A DNA stretch of 64,000 bases, taken from the NCBI GenBank assembly GCA_000758905.1, contig JRNA01000017.1:62001-126000 (forward strand), written 5' to 3'. Positions 35,745 through 44,534 of this stretch are shown piece by piece. The notes under the pieces were generated by a model. The model did no database searches and was not told the origin of the DNA. It saw only the letters and a program-made list of their open reading frames with translations. The position numbers and the translations under genes are program-made. Origin of the DNA: Clostridiales bacterium S5-A14a. Lineage in GTDB: Bacteria; Bacillota; Clostridia; Peptostreptococcales; Anaerovoracaceae. Positions within the stretch are counted from its first letter, which is position 1. The number at the start of each line of letters is the position of its first letter.

Positions 35745-35773
35745 ATTTTATCATTAGGATAACATCACGTCAA
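35745..35773 (-). promoter_or_regulatory. Promoter of the riboswitch-cbiMNQO transcript
   Basis: Minus strand: -35 TTGACG (35768-35773), 17-bp spacer, -10 TAAAAT (35745-35750). Confidence 0.7.
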
Positions 35774-35832
35774 GGAAAATTCTACATCTCCATTAGAATT
35801 TCATCACATTACGTTTTGCTTAAAAAGAAAAA

Positions 35833-35841
35833 TGGTATAAA
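35833..35841 (+). promoter_or_regulatory. Extended -10 box of the gap promoter
   Basis: TGGTATAAA with no good -35 box. Transcription would begin near 35848, just before the 15-bp tandem repeat. Confidence 0.5.
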
Positions 35842-35851
35842 TATATCGTAT

Positions 35852-35881
35852 TTTGTAGAAAACATTTTTGTAGAAAACATT
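35852..35881 (+). repeat. Tandem 15-bp repeat upstream of gap
   Basis: TTTGTAGAAAACATT occurs twice in direct tandem, with no mismatches, in the expected 5' leader of gap. It could be a regulator site; no known operator is recognised. Confidence 0.85.
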
Positions 35882-35930
35882 ATTGAACATCATATCGTTT
35901 ATATAATTTAATTTTGAGAGGAGAAAATTT

Positions 35931-36947
35931 ATGAAAAAGAGATTAGCAATAAACGGCTTCGGTCGAATTGGAAGACTTGCATTCAGAAAAATATGGGAAG
36001 AAGGCGAGCTTGAAATCGTAGCAATCAACGACTTAACAAGTCCTAAAATGCTCGCACATCTTCTAAAATATGACAGCGTCCAAGGCCCATTTAGCGGTCA
36101 TAAAATTGATAATTCAGAATCATCAATAATTGTTGACGATAAAGAAATACCCGTTTATTCAGAATCTGATGCGAGCAAACTTCCATGGAAGGATATGGAT
36201 ATAGATATAGTTCTTGAATGCACTGGATTTTACACAAGCAAAGCAAAATCACAAGCTCATATTGATGCCGGTGCAAAGAAGGTCCTCATTTCAGCTCCTG
36301 CAGGCAATGATCTTCCCACCATCGTATTCAATGTCAACCATGATAAACTAACCGCTGACGACAAAATAGTATCTGCCGCAAGTTGTACCACAAATTGTCT
36401 AGCACCAATGGCTAAAGTTCTTAATGATTACAGAGAACTTAGAACAGGTTTTATGACAACCATACACGCCTACACAGGAGATCAGATGCTTCTTGACGGT
36501 CCTCATAGAAAAGGTGACTTAAGACGTGCCCGCGCAGGTGCAATAAACATCGTTCCTACAAGTTCCGGAGCTGCTTCCGCAATAGGTCTTGTTATCCCAG
36601 AACTTGATGGCAAGCTTATAGGTTCTGCACAGCGTGTACCTGTTCCATCAGGTTCTATCACAATTCTTGACGCAACCTTAAAGGACGAAACAGACACAGT
36701 CAGTGTAGAAGGCATCAACGAAGCTATGAAGGCAGCCGCAAACGAATCGTTTGGATATAACGAGGAAGAAATCGTTTCATCCGACGTCATCGGAATGTCA
36801 TACGGCTCCCTATTTGACGCAACAGAAACACTTGCTCAAAAATGTGGTACACATATCTATGAGGTTCGAATCGTAGCATGGTATGATAACGAAATGAGCT
36901 ATGTAAGTCAGATGGTAAGAACTCTTAAATACATGGTAACACTATAG
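35931..36947 (+). CDS. gap: Glyceraldehyde-3-phosphate dehydrogenase (type I)
   Basis: Glycolytic enzyme that oxidises glyceraldehyde 3-phosphate with NAD. The 338-residue protein has the N-terminal NAD fold ([15 protein letters not shown]), the active-site block [15 protein letters not shown] with catalytic C152, and the C-terminal [26 protein letters not shown] lies before the ATG. It stands alone here, not with pgk or cggR. The upstream tandem repeat may regulate it. Confidence 0.97.
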   Translation: MKKRLAINGFGRIGRLAFRKIWEEGELEIVAINDLTSPKMLAHLLKYDSVQGPFSGHKIDNSESSIIVDDKEIPVYSESDASKLPWKDMDIDIVLECTGFYTSKAKSQAHIDAGAKKVLISAPAGNDLPTIVFNVNHDKLTADDKIVSAASCTTNCLAPMAKVLNDYRELRTGFMTTIHAYTGDQMLLDGPHRKGDLRRARAGAINIVPTSSGAASAIGLVIPELDGKLIGSAQRVPVPSGSITILDATLKDETDTVSVEGINEAMKAAANESFGYNEEEIVSSDVIGMSYGSLFDATETLAQKCGTHIYEVRIVAWYDNEMSYVSQMVRTLKYMVTL

Positions 36948-36967
36948 CTCTTAATTTATGTCCCTTA

Positions 36968-37010
36968 GCACATGGTTTGTGGTTTATAGTTCATGGTTTA
37001 TAGATTAAAG
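36968..37010 (+). repeat. Imperfect short repeats after gap
   Basis: CATGGTTT/GGTTTATAG units recur within about 40 bp between the convergent gap and bioY stops. No terminator hairpin is evident. Confidence 0.5.
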
Positions 37011-37026
37011 TTAATCGCACACATTC

Positions 37027-37572
37027 TTACTTCATTAAGTGTCGCCTGATTTTTGTTGCAACTGGCACAGCGACTGCAAGTTTTACTATATCGCCTGGCA
37101 GTGTCAATATAAATCCGTTCATGACGAGCGGCCAAAGCCCGATTGATGACGAGGTAAAAACATTTGCGAGTAAGTACCAGTATCCTAATCCGCACAAATA
37201 CACAACGAGTATATTCAATATACCTGCAACAAAATAGTCGATAGGCTTCACCGAATTACGATGTTCAAAAAAGCCACCTGCAACATAATTTGCAACGACA
37301 AATCCTATAAGATAACCGAATCCAGGTGTGAGCACATAAGCAAGTCCTCCGCCAGATGTAAAAATCGGCAATCCAATAAGGCCCAAAATCATATAGAGCC
37401 CTGCTGAAAGCGAGCTGTAATTTCGAGGCAAAATAAAACATGCAAGCATCGTGAAAAATGTCTGCATGGTAAATGGCAATAGCGGCATAGGAACCTTAAT
37501 AAAGGCACCAACCGCGATGAGGGCTGTAAACATAGCAGAAATAGTTAGGTAATAAAGATTTGATTTTCTCAT
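37027..37572 (-). CDS. bioY: Biotin ECF transporter S-component BioY
   Basis: A 181-residue, six-segment membrane protein that binds biotin. It shows PLLPFTMQTFFTMLACFIL, the GLYMILGLIGLPIF block and GGLAYVLTPGFGYLIGF, the BioY hallmarks. No EcfAT genes are adjacent, so it either works alone or uses a shared module. GGAGT precedes the ATG. Confidence 0.94.
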   Translation of the reverse strand: MRKSNLYYLTISAMFTALIAVGAFIKVPMPLLPFTMQTFFTMLACFILPRNYSSLSAGLYMILGLIGLPIFTSGGGLAYVLTPGFGYLIGFVVANYVAGGFFEHRNSVKPIDYFVAGILNILVVYLCGLGYWYLLANVFTSSSIGLWPLVMNGFILTLPGDIVKLAVAVPVATKIRRHLMK

Positions 37573-37601
37573 AAGAAACTCCTTTTTTAAAATACCTAAC
37601 T

Positions 37602-37630
37602 ATTATCTTATTATTTTGCTTTAATGTCAA
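37602..37630 (-). promoter_or_regulatory. bioY promoter
   Basis: Minus strand: -35 TTGACA (37625-37630), 17-bp spacer, -10 GATAAT (37602-37607). No certain BirA operator was recognised. Confidence 0.72.
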
Positions 37631-37674
37631 CCCTATATTTTATTTTTGTGACGTATAATCGTCTTTATGATTCC

Positions 37675-39198
37675 CTATTTTTCATCTTCCAAACTGCTCC
37701 AGAATTGAACAGTCTTAACAGCGCGCTTCCATCCCTTTAGCAGCATCTCCCTTTCGTCCTCTGCCATTTTTGGTTCAAACACTCTGTCAACTTGCCAGTT
37801 CTTCTTAATGTCCTCTTTGTCCTTCCAATATCCAACTGCAAGCCCAGCAAGATACGCAGCTCCAAGTGATGTAGTCTCAATGACACTAGGTCTGATTATC
37901 TTCTGTTTTAAAATATCAGCCTGGAATTGCATGAGGAAACTATTAGCACATGCTCCTCCGTCAACCCTGAGCCCCTCATCAGACCCATCGCTTGCAGCTG
38001 TTTTGTTTGCGCTTTCTCTCATAACGTCATAAAGGTCCTTGCACTGATACGCCATAGATTCAAGTGTTGCTCTGATAATATGTTCGCGACTTGTACCCCT
38101 TGTCAGCCCTACGAGGCTGCCCCTTGCATCTGCGTCCCAATATGGTGCCCCCATACCTACGAATGCTGGCACAAAATATACGCCTCCGTTATCTGTAATG
38201 TTTTTCGAAGCTGATTCCGTAGATGCAGCATTTTCAATGATCATAAGCTGATCGCGGAGCCACTGAACCGCAGCACCACAGACAAAAACCGAACCCTCTA
38301 TAGCATATTTCAGCTCATCACCTATGCCCCAGGCTATAGTTGTCAATAAACCATTATCCATAAACACTGGCTCATCCCCAGTATTCATAAGCAGGAAATT
38401 ACCCGTTCCGTATGTAGATTTTGTTTCTCCCTTCTCAAAGCAGGTTTGGCCGAATAATGCACACTGCTGGTCACCTGCTGCACCCGCGATTTTAATCGGA
38501 CCACCGAATATCGTAGTCATAGTCTCGCCGTAGATTTGAGAAGATGGCACAGGTTCCGGCAACATATTTGAGGGAATATTTAAGATTTCAAGAATCTCTT
38601 CGTCCCATTTCAATTCTTTGATATTGAACATCATCGTCCTTGAAGCGTTAGAATAATCAGTTACGTGCACCCTACCGCCAGTCATCTTCCATATTAGCCA
38701 GGTTTCAACTGTCCCGAAGAGCAGGTTCCCTTTTTCGGCTTCTTCGCGCGCACCTTTCACGTTTTCAAGAATCCACCTTAATTTGGTAGCGCTAAAATAG
38801 CTATCAATAATGAGACCGGTCTTCTCTCTTATCTTCGATTCAAGCCCTTCTTCCTTTAGGATTTCACAGTATTCCGATGTTCTCCTGCATTGCCATACTA
38901 TCGCGTTATATATCGGTTTCCCTGTGTTTTTATCCCATACTATTGTAGTTTCCCTCTGATTTGTGATGCCGATTGCTTCTATATTCTTATAATCTCCGTT
39001 GAGTTTGAGCAAGGCTTCCTGTGCAACGTTCATCTGTGTCGTCCAGATCTCCATTGCATCCTGCTCCACCCATCCTGATTTTGGAAAAAATTGTTGAAAT
39101 TCTTTTTGTGCTGTAATAATTGGCTGCCCTTTTTTGTTGTAAATTATCGCTCTACAGCTCGTGGTTCCCTGATCCAGCGCCAAAATATATTTTTCCAT
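37675..39198 (-). CDS. glpK: Glycerol kinase
   Basis: Phosphorylates glycerol to glycerol 3-phosphate. The 507-residue FGGY-family protein starts [16 protein letters not shown], contains [13 protein letters not shown], the [10 protein letters not shown] block, the [13 protein letters not shown] segment and the C-terminal [20 protein letters not shown] signature. AGGAGG precedes the ATG. It follows hemW after 44 bp; glpF and glpD are not nearby. Confidence 0.96.
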   Translation of the reverse strand: MEKYILALDQGTTSCRAIIYNKKGQPIITAQKEFQQFFPKSGWVEQDAMEIWTTQMNVAQEALLKLNGDYKNIEAIGITNQRETTIVWDKNTGKPIYNAIVWQCRRTSEYCEILKEEGLESKIREKTGLIIDSYFSATKLRWILENVKGAREEAEKGNLLFGTVETWLIWKMTGGRVHVTDYSNASRTMMFNIKELKWDEEILEILNIPSNMLPEPVPSSQIYGETMTTIFGGPIKIAGAAGDQQCALFGQTCFEKGETKSTYGTGNFLLMNTGDEPVFMDNGLLTTIAWGIGDELKYAIEGSVFVCGAAVQWLRDQLMIIENAASTESASKNITDNGGVYFVPAFVGMGAPYWDADARGSLVGLTRGTSREHIIRATLESMAYQCKDLYDVMRESANKTAASDGSDEGLRVDGGACANSFLMQFQADILKQKIIRPSVIETTSLGAAYLAGLAVGYWKDKEDIKKNWQVDRVFEPKMAEDEREMLLKGWKRAVKTVQFWSSLEDEK

Positions 39199-39242
39199 TT
39201 CCTCAATTCCTCCTTAATTTTTTTGTGGATTGCATAAATATT

Positions 39243-40517
39243 CTACACAAACAACGCCATTATGCTGTTTGATACATCTATTCCTTTTCTTGTCAATCTC
39301 AAACCCAATTCGTCGATTTCCACATCACCTAGAGTTTTAAAACGCTCTATTTCGGGTTTTTCTTTCTCATAAAATTTCAGAAATTCAACACCAAACTCTT
39401 TTTTGAATTTGTCGAATGAAATTCCATCTGGAGTCCTCAGTGCTGTAAACGCAAACTCGCCTGCGGAATCTCTCAATGTGTTTTTGTGGACATCTGAGAA
39501 CAAAGTAGTGCGCTGCCCTGCATCTCTAGGTTTGTCCATATTTTCTTCATAATTTGAAATAAAATCTTTTACTGATGGCTGCACTTCAAATCGAAATCCG
39601 TCAACAAAAGAGGCTGCCGATGGACCTATCCCGAGGTATTCATCGAACTGCCAATATTTGAGATTGTGCCTGCACTCAAATCCTGGCTTTGCCCAATTCG
39701 ATATTTCGTAGTGTTCGAAGCCGCTGTCTACCAGTATATCACAGGTCCTATGATACATCTTTCTGTCGAGCTCATCGCTTGTTTCATCAAATTCACCAGC
39801 ATTGAATCGCTCAAAAAATTCAGTTCCTTCCTCAAGTTGGAGCCCATATATCGAAAGATGTTCAGGAGAAAGACTTATGGCTTTTTTCAGATTACTCTCC
39901 CAAATTTCAAAGCTCTGATTAGGAAGTGAAAATATCAGGTCGAGATTTAAGTTTTCAAATCCTGCTTTCCTGCATAATTCTACGGTTTTCAATGCAGTTT
40001 TTGTGTCGTGAATTCTCCCAATCTGGAGGAGCTCATCATCATTGAAGCTTTGTATGCCTAAACTTATTCTATTGATCCCTGCGGCTTTGTATCCCTTAAG
40101 TTTCTCAAGAGTAAGCGTTCCGGGGTTCGACTCTATCGTTATCTCTGCATTTTTCTCAACTGAAAATGTAGAGTCAACAACGTTGAGTATTTTGTGTATA
40201 TATTCTGTGGATAACAGTGATGGTGTGCCTCCTCCGAAGAAAATGCTATCAACTGAATACTTGTGCGCATCGAAGTGGTCAATTCCAAAAGTCGCAACTT
40301 CTCTTGGGAGAAATGACCCATTCAAGATCTGTTTCTCAACTGCGATTGCGTATTTCTCTAGGGCATCCTCAAATGCATCATCAAATGAATCTTCAAATGC
40401 CTCTTTAAATACATCATCTCTTGGCGCAATCGAATAGAACCCGCAGTAACCGCACTTTCTAACACAGAATGGCACGTGTATATATATACCTAAAGATTTT
40501 TTTGACTCGTCTGGCAT
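39243..40517 (-). CDS. hemW: Radical SAM heme chaperone HemW (HemN-like)
   Basis: Radical SAM protein. The iron-sulfur motif is C18, C22, C25 in FCVRKCGYCGFYS. Next come FFGGGTPSLLS and the ITIESNPGTLT block, RISLGIQSFND, and DLIFSLPNQ, then a C-terminal HemN-like domain. Its position after lepA is the usual place for hemW. HemW proteins deliver heme rather than oxidise coproporphyrinogen. 424 residues, slightly long because of an extra acidic segment at about 35-55 (FKEAFEDSFDDAFEDALEKY). Confidence 0.92.
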   Translation of the reverse strand: MPDESKKSLGIYIHVPFCVRKCGYCGFYSIAPRDDVFKEAFEDSFDDAFEDALEKYAIAVEKQILNGSFLPREVATFGIDHFDAHKYSVDSIFFGGGTPSLLSTEYIHKILNVVDSTFSVEKNAEITIESNPGTLTLEKLKGYKAAGINRISLGIQSFNDDELLQIGRIHDTKTALKTVELCRKAGFENLNLDLIFSLPNQSFEIWESNLKKAISLSPEHLSIYGLQLEEGTEFFERFNAGEFDETSDELDRKMYHRTCDILVDSGFEHYEISNWAKPGFECRHNLKYWQFDEYLGIGPSAASFVDGFRFEVQPSVKDFISNYEENMDKPRDAGQRTTLFSDVHKNTLRDSAGEFAFTALRTPDGISFDKFKKEFGVEFLKFYEKEKPEIERFKTLGDVEIDELGLRLTRKGIDVSNSIMALFV

Positions 40518-40520
40518 TGC

Positions 40521-42326
40521 TTACTTGCCTTCATCATACTTGAGAACGGCTGTAAAAGCTTCCTGAGGGACTTCTACCTTTCCGAATTGTCTCATTCTCT
40601 TCTTACCAGCCTTCTGTTTTTCAAGCAATTTCTTCTTCCTTGATATGTCCCCACCGTAACACTTGGCAATTACGTCTTTTCTATAGGCTCTTACAGTGGT
40701 TCTGGCAATAATTTTCTGACCAATCGCCGCCTGAATCGGCACCTCAAACTGATGCATTGGGATAACTTCCTTGAGTTTTTCGCATACGAACTTGCCCCTT
40801 GCATATGCTCTTGATTCGTGAACAATCATTGAAAAAGCGTCGACAAGGCTCTTGTTGAGCAAAACATCGAGTTTAACTAACTGACTTTTCTCATATCTGT
40901 CAAACTCATAATCGAGCGAGCCATAACCCCTTGTCTTAGACTTCAGTGCATCAAAAAAATCATATATTACCTCATTGAGCGGCATGTCATAGTGCAAATC
41001 AACCCTATCTCCTGCAATATATTCCATGTGAAGCATGGTGCCGCGCCTCTCCTGACACATCTCCATTATCGACCCTACATATTCCTTAGGAATGATAATG
41101 TTGGTCTTAACCATAGGCTCCTCAATGTGGTCAATTTCAGTTAGAGGTGGAAGATTCGTAGGATTTTGAATCATTTCAATGCTCCCATCGTTTTTCACGA
41201 CCTTATATACAACACTTGGTGCCGTTGTTATTACCGCAAGGTCGAACTCCCTCTCCAGTCTTTCAACAATGATTTCCATGTGAAGAAGTCCGAGGAAGCC
41301 ACACCTAAATCCAAACCCAAGCGCAGTTGACGTCTCAGGCTCAAACAAAAAAGCAGCGTCATTTACCTGCAGTCTTTCAAGCGCATCCTTTACACCCTCA
41401 TACTTTTCACCCTCTGCAGGATAAATTCCGCAGTAAACCATTGACTGGACCTTTTTGTAGCCTGGCAAGGTCTCTGCTGTAGGGTTATCTGCAAGAGTTA
41501 TTGTATCTCCCACTCTAGCATCCTTAACCTGCTTGATGGAAGCAACAATGTAGCCAACATCCCCCGCGGACAATTGTTTTGTTGGATTATGCGAAGGCGC
41601 CATTACGCCCACTTCCGTAACCTCATATCGTTTATTGCTGTTCATGAGGAGGATGTCGTCGCCCGCTTTGACCTGCCCATCGAATATACGTGTATAAATA
41701 ACCACACCTCTATAGTTGTCGTAAACTGAGTCAAAAATCAGGGCTTTAAGGGTTGCATCAGGGTCTCCAGTCGGCTGAGGTATGTGATTAACTATTGCCT
41801 CGAGGAGTTCATCTATTCCAATGCCTTCCTTTGCTGAAACCAGCGGAGCATCTTCAGTATCAATGCCTATCATATCTTCGATTTCATCCTTAACCTCATC
41901 AGTTCTGGCACTTGCGAGGTCTATTTTGTTGAGGCATGGCAGTATCTCAAGATCTTCCTCTAGGGCTAAATATACATTTGCCATAGTCTGAGCCTCTACT
42001 CCTTGGGTTGCATCAACGACAAGAACAGCTCCTTCACAGGCAGCCAAACTCCTTGAAACCTCATAGTTAAAGTCGACGTGCCCTGGTGTGTCGATCAAAT
42101 TGAATATATATTCATGACCATCCTTCGACTTATACACTAGCCTACTAGTCTGCAGCTTAATCGTGATACCACGTTCCCTTTCAATATCCATATTGTCGAG
42201 GAACTGCTCCTTCATGTCTCTGGTTGCAACCAGTCCAGTGTTTTCAATTATCCTGTCGGCTAGTGTGCTCTTGCCGTGGTCAATGTGTGCTATTATGCTA
42301 AAGTTTCTTATATATTTTTGGTCCAT
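40521..42326 (-). CDS. lepA: Elongation factor 4 (LepA)
   Basis: Ribosome-bound GTPase that affects translocation and assembly. The G1 motif is AHIDHGKST, then DTPGHVDF and NKIDL, EF-G-like domains, and the LepA-specific C-terminal domain ([40 protein letters not shown]). 601 residues. The ATG at 42326 has AGGAG seven bases upstream; the codon before it is TTG. hemW follows after three bases. Confidence 0.97.
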   Translation of the reverse strand: MDQKYIRNFSIIAHIDHGKSTLADRIIENTGLVATRDMKEQFLDNMDIERERGITIKLQTSRLVYKSKDGHEYIFNLIDTPGHVDFNYEVSRSLAACEGAVLVVDATQGVEAQTMANVYLALEEDLEILPCLNKIDLASARTDEVKDEIEDMIGIDTEDAPLVSAKEGIGIDELLEAIVNHIPQPTGDPDATLKALIFDSVYDNYRGVVIYTRIFDGQVKAGDDILLMNSNKRYEVTEVGVMAPSHNPTKQLSAGDVGYIVASIKQVKDARVGDTITLADNPTAETLPGYKKVQSMVYCGIYPAEGEKYEGVKDALERLQVNDAAFLFEPETSTALGFGFRCGFLGLLHMEIIVERLEREFDLAVITTAPSVVYKVVKNDGSIEMIQNPTNLPPLTEIDHIEEPMVKTNIIIPKEYVGSIMEMCQERRGTMLHMEYIAGDRVDLHYDMPLNEVIYDFFDALKSKTRGYGSLDYEFDRYEKSQLVKLDVLLNKSLVDAFSMIVHESRAYARGKFVCEKLKEVIPMHQFEVPIQAAIGQKIIARTTVRAYRKDVIAKCYGGDISRKKKLLEKQKAGKKRMRQFGKVEVPQEAFTAVLKYDEGK

Positions 42327-42408
42327 CAAACAACTCCTAAATTTTGCTTTTACTGCATTAATAATACCATATCTCTTGATACAACACTAGCATTTTAATT
42401 GCGATTAG

Positions 42409-42414
42409 TATAAA
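42409..42414 (+). promoter_or_regulatory. -10-like TATAAA just before the MATE gene
   Basis: Lies ten bases before the ATG at 42424, with no good -35 box and no ribosome site between. If used, the mRNA leader would be about three bases. Confidence 0.35.
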
Positions 42415-42423
42415 ATGATAGCC

Positions 42424-43827
42424 ATGAGTAAAGTAGAAAATTCCACAAATTTAAATATCGATAAGTCAAAAATCAGGAAGGATTTTGCCCTCTATGTCAG
42501 CCAAAGCATACTTGCGATGATTGGATTTTCGGCATATATCCTGGCGGACACTTATTTTGTTGCAAACGGCATAGGTACGATGGCACTCGCAGGCCTAAAT
42601 ATCGCCCTTCCAATTTACAGCATCATCCTCGGCATCGGCATGTTGATTTCCGTTGGGGGATCGACATTTTTTGCTGTCGTCAAGGCACGTGGCGACCATG
42701 ATCTTGGGAACAAAATATTTACCTTCGCTGTTACTATTGCGGTTGTTTTTGGCTTTGTTTTTTTATTTTTAGGACGAACCTATGCGGAAAAACTCGCATT
42801 TATTTTTGGTGGGGATGATGTTACTGTGCCATATGCATCGACCTACATCCGTGTAGTTTCAACATTTTCAGTGCCGTTCATGCTCAACAACATTATAGTT
42901 GCTTTTATCAGAAACGATAATGCACCGAAGTTTGCGACCGCATCACTGCTCGCTAGCAATATGTCAAACTTTATCATGGACTGGATTTTCATATATCCAT
43001 GCAAAATGGGAATGAAGGGTGCTGCCCTAGCTACCGGAATCGCTCCCATCATCGGGCTCATTGTGCTTTCGGTTTACTTTCTCAGGCATATGAACACTTT
43101 CAGAATACTCAATCCTATAAAATGTGCGACCGATGGCAATAACCATGAAAACAGGCATCACCACATTAATAGATTTTTCTGGATATTTAAAAATATCTTT
43201 GTGCTCGGACTTTCCAACTTTATTATCGAAATTTCATCAGGGCTTTCAATAGTCTCATTTAATATTGCATCCTGGACAATTGCTGGAAATCTCGGAGTTT
43301 CCGCGTATTCAATCGTCGCTAACATCGCCTTTGTTGTAAACGCACTCTTTAACGGCGTCGGACAGGGAATGCAGCCACTCATTAGCAAATACCACGGCAA
43401 AGATGATAATAACTCTAAAGCTCAGGTCATCCGACTTGGACTTATAACAGCCTTTGCGATGGCTGTTCTTTTGTACATTATTCTCTATGTTTTTGCAACG
43501 CCGTTTTCGGATGTATTCAACAAAACAAGCGACCCTGAACTAAATGAAATGGGGTCCGTCGGGATAAGATGCTACTTTATCGGTTATTTCTTCGCTGGCC
43601 TTAACATCGTAATAGCCGCATCTATGAACGCTCAGGAAGCAGCTATTAAATCGCTTTTGATAACCGTGAGTCGAGGCCTTCTGCTCCTTGTACCTGCAAT
43701 TGCCATTCTGGCCCAATTTGGAAATATCATATATCTATGGTTCGCCCTGCCGGTTTCAGAATTTATAACGCTGACATTTGTTACAATCATGTATATGAAG
43801 ACCTCTCACAGGATACAAAATAGGTAG
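42424..43827 (+). CDS. MATE-family efflux transporter
   Basis: About 467 residues with 12 membrane segments in two six-helix halves. The first half begins FALYVSQSILAMIGFSAYILADTYFV in two blocks, and LAGLNIALPIYSII and GGSTFFAVVKARGD are MATE-type. The second half has SAYSIVANIAFVVNALFNGV and GQGMQPLISKYHG, a family signature. It exports cationic compounds or drugs using Na+ or H+; the substrate is unknown. An in-frame ATG three codons earlier is the alternative start. Neither has a good ribosome site. Confidence 0.9.
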   Translation: MSKVENSTNLNIDKSKIRKDFALYVSQSILAMIGFSAYILADTYFVANGIGTMALAGLNIALPIYSIILGIGMLISVGGSTFFAVVKARGDHDLGNKIFTFAVTIAVVFGFVFLFLGRTYAEKLAFIFGGDDVTVPYASTYIRVVSTFSVPFMLNNIIVAFIRNDNAPKFATASLLASNMSNFIMDWIFIYPCKMGMKGAALATGIAPIIGLIVLSVYFLRHMNTFRILNPIKCATDGNNHENRHHHINRFFWIFKNIFVLGLSNFIIEISSGLSIVSFNIASWTIAGNLGVSAYSIVANIAFVVNALFNGVGQGMQPLISKYHGKDDNNSKAQVIRLGLITAFAMAVLLYIILYVFATPFSDVFNKTSDPELNEMGSVGIRCYFIGYFFAGLNIVIAASMNAQEAAIKSLLITVSRGLLLLVPAIAILAQFGNIIYLWFALPVSEFITLTFVTIMYMKTSHRIQNR

Positions 43828-43907
43828 ACTAGCAAAGTAAGGAATTAATATGTAGATTAGTAAACCAAGGAATTAATAGGTAGATTAGCAAAGTAAGAAA
43901 TTAAATG
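43824..43907 (+). repeat. Three 28-bp tandem repeats at the end of the MATE gene
   Basis: Units at 43824-43851, 43852-43879 and 43880-43907, all starting GTAGA(C/T)TAG and containing AATTAA. Each differs from the next at several bases. The first copy holds the MATE stop codon. Confidence 0.85.
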
Positions 43908-43961
43908 GGATAAAATAGCACACTAATGAATGTAAAAGATTGATATTTCAAAATAAAATCG

Positions 43962-43990
43962 TTGCAAACTCAGCTATTTTGTTATATAAT
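43962..43990 (+). promoter_or_regulatory. rpsT promoter
   Basis: -35 TTGCAA (43962-43967), 17-bp spacer, -10 TATAAT (43985-43990). Confidence 0.8.
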
Positions 43991-44045
43991 GGCAAGTGCG
44001 AATTTAGGCAAATTGTTAAATTTAAGAAAAGTGGGGTGAAAATTA

Positions 44046-44318
44046 ATGGCAAATATTAAATCCGCAAAGAAAAGAATCAGAGTAATCGATAAGAAAACCG
44101 CAAGAAATAAGCGTGTTAAGAACCATGTGAAGGAAGCTATCAAAGAATTTGAGGTTGCTATTGAGGCAAATGACCTTGATCAGGCAGCTGAGAAACTCGC
44201 AGTTTGCGAAAAGAAATTGATGCAGGCAGCTTCTAAGGGAACTCTTAACAAAAAAGCTGCTTCAAGAAAGGTTTCAAGACTTACAAAAAGATTCAACGCA
44301 GCAAAGGCTGCAAAATAA
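44046..44318 (+). CDS. rpsT: 30S ribosomal protein S20
   Basis: A 90-residue basic helical protein that binds 16S rRNA. It starts MANIKSAKKRIRVIDKKTARN and ends with alanine/lysine-rich KGTLNKKAASRKVSRLTKRF, the full S20 pattern. GGGGTG precedes the ATG. It has its own promoter and terminator; its usual neighbour lepA lies 1.7 kb away on the other strand. Confidence 0.97.
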   Translation: MANIKSAKKRIRVIDKKTARNKRVKNHVKEAIKEFEVAIEANDLDQAAEKLAVCEKKLMQAASKGTLNKKAASRKVSRLTKRFNAAKAAK

Positions 44319-44371
44319 GTCTCACCCGTCCCCACCTGTGTATAAGTTAAATACACATGCAATGAGCATAC

Positions 44372-44402
44372 AAACGATGGAGTGTCTCCCATCGTTTTTT
44401 AT
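44372..44402 (+). terminator. rpsT terminator
   Basis: ACGATGG, 8-nt loop, CCATCGT, then six or more T residues. Confidence 0.88.
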
Positions 44403-44534
44403 TTTACACAAATTTTTAAAATTTTGGCTACGTGGAACTTATAGCATTTTAAGTCAAGATTTTCATACTATACACCGCGTACCTATGTTATAATTTATAG
44501 AAAATGAAGAGCATATTTACACCAAGGAGATATT

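Noticed and set aside
37585-37630. BirA operator upstream of bioY
   Set aside because: GGTTGACA and GTTAGGTA are weakly suggestive but spacing and symmetry do not make a convincing BirA palindrome.
43824-43907. 28-bp repeats as a CRISPR array
   Set aside because: Units are directly adjacent with no spacers, they diverge from each other, and no cas genes are near.
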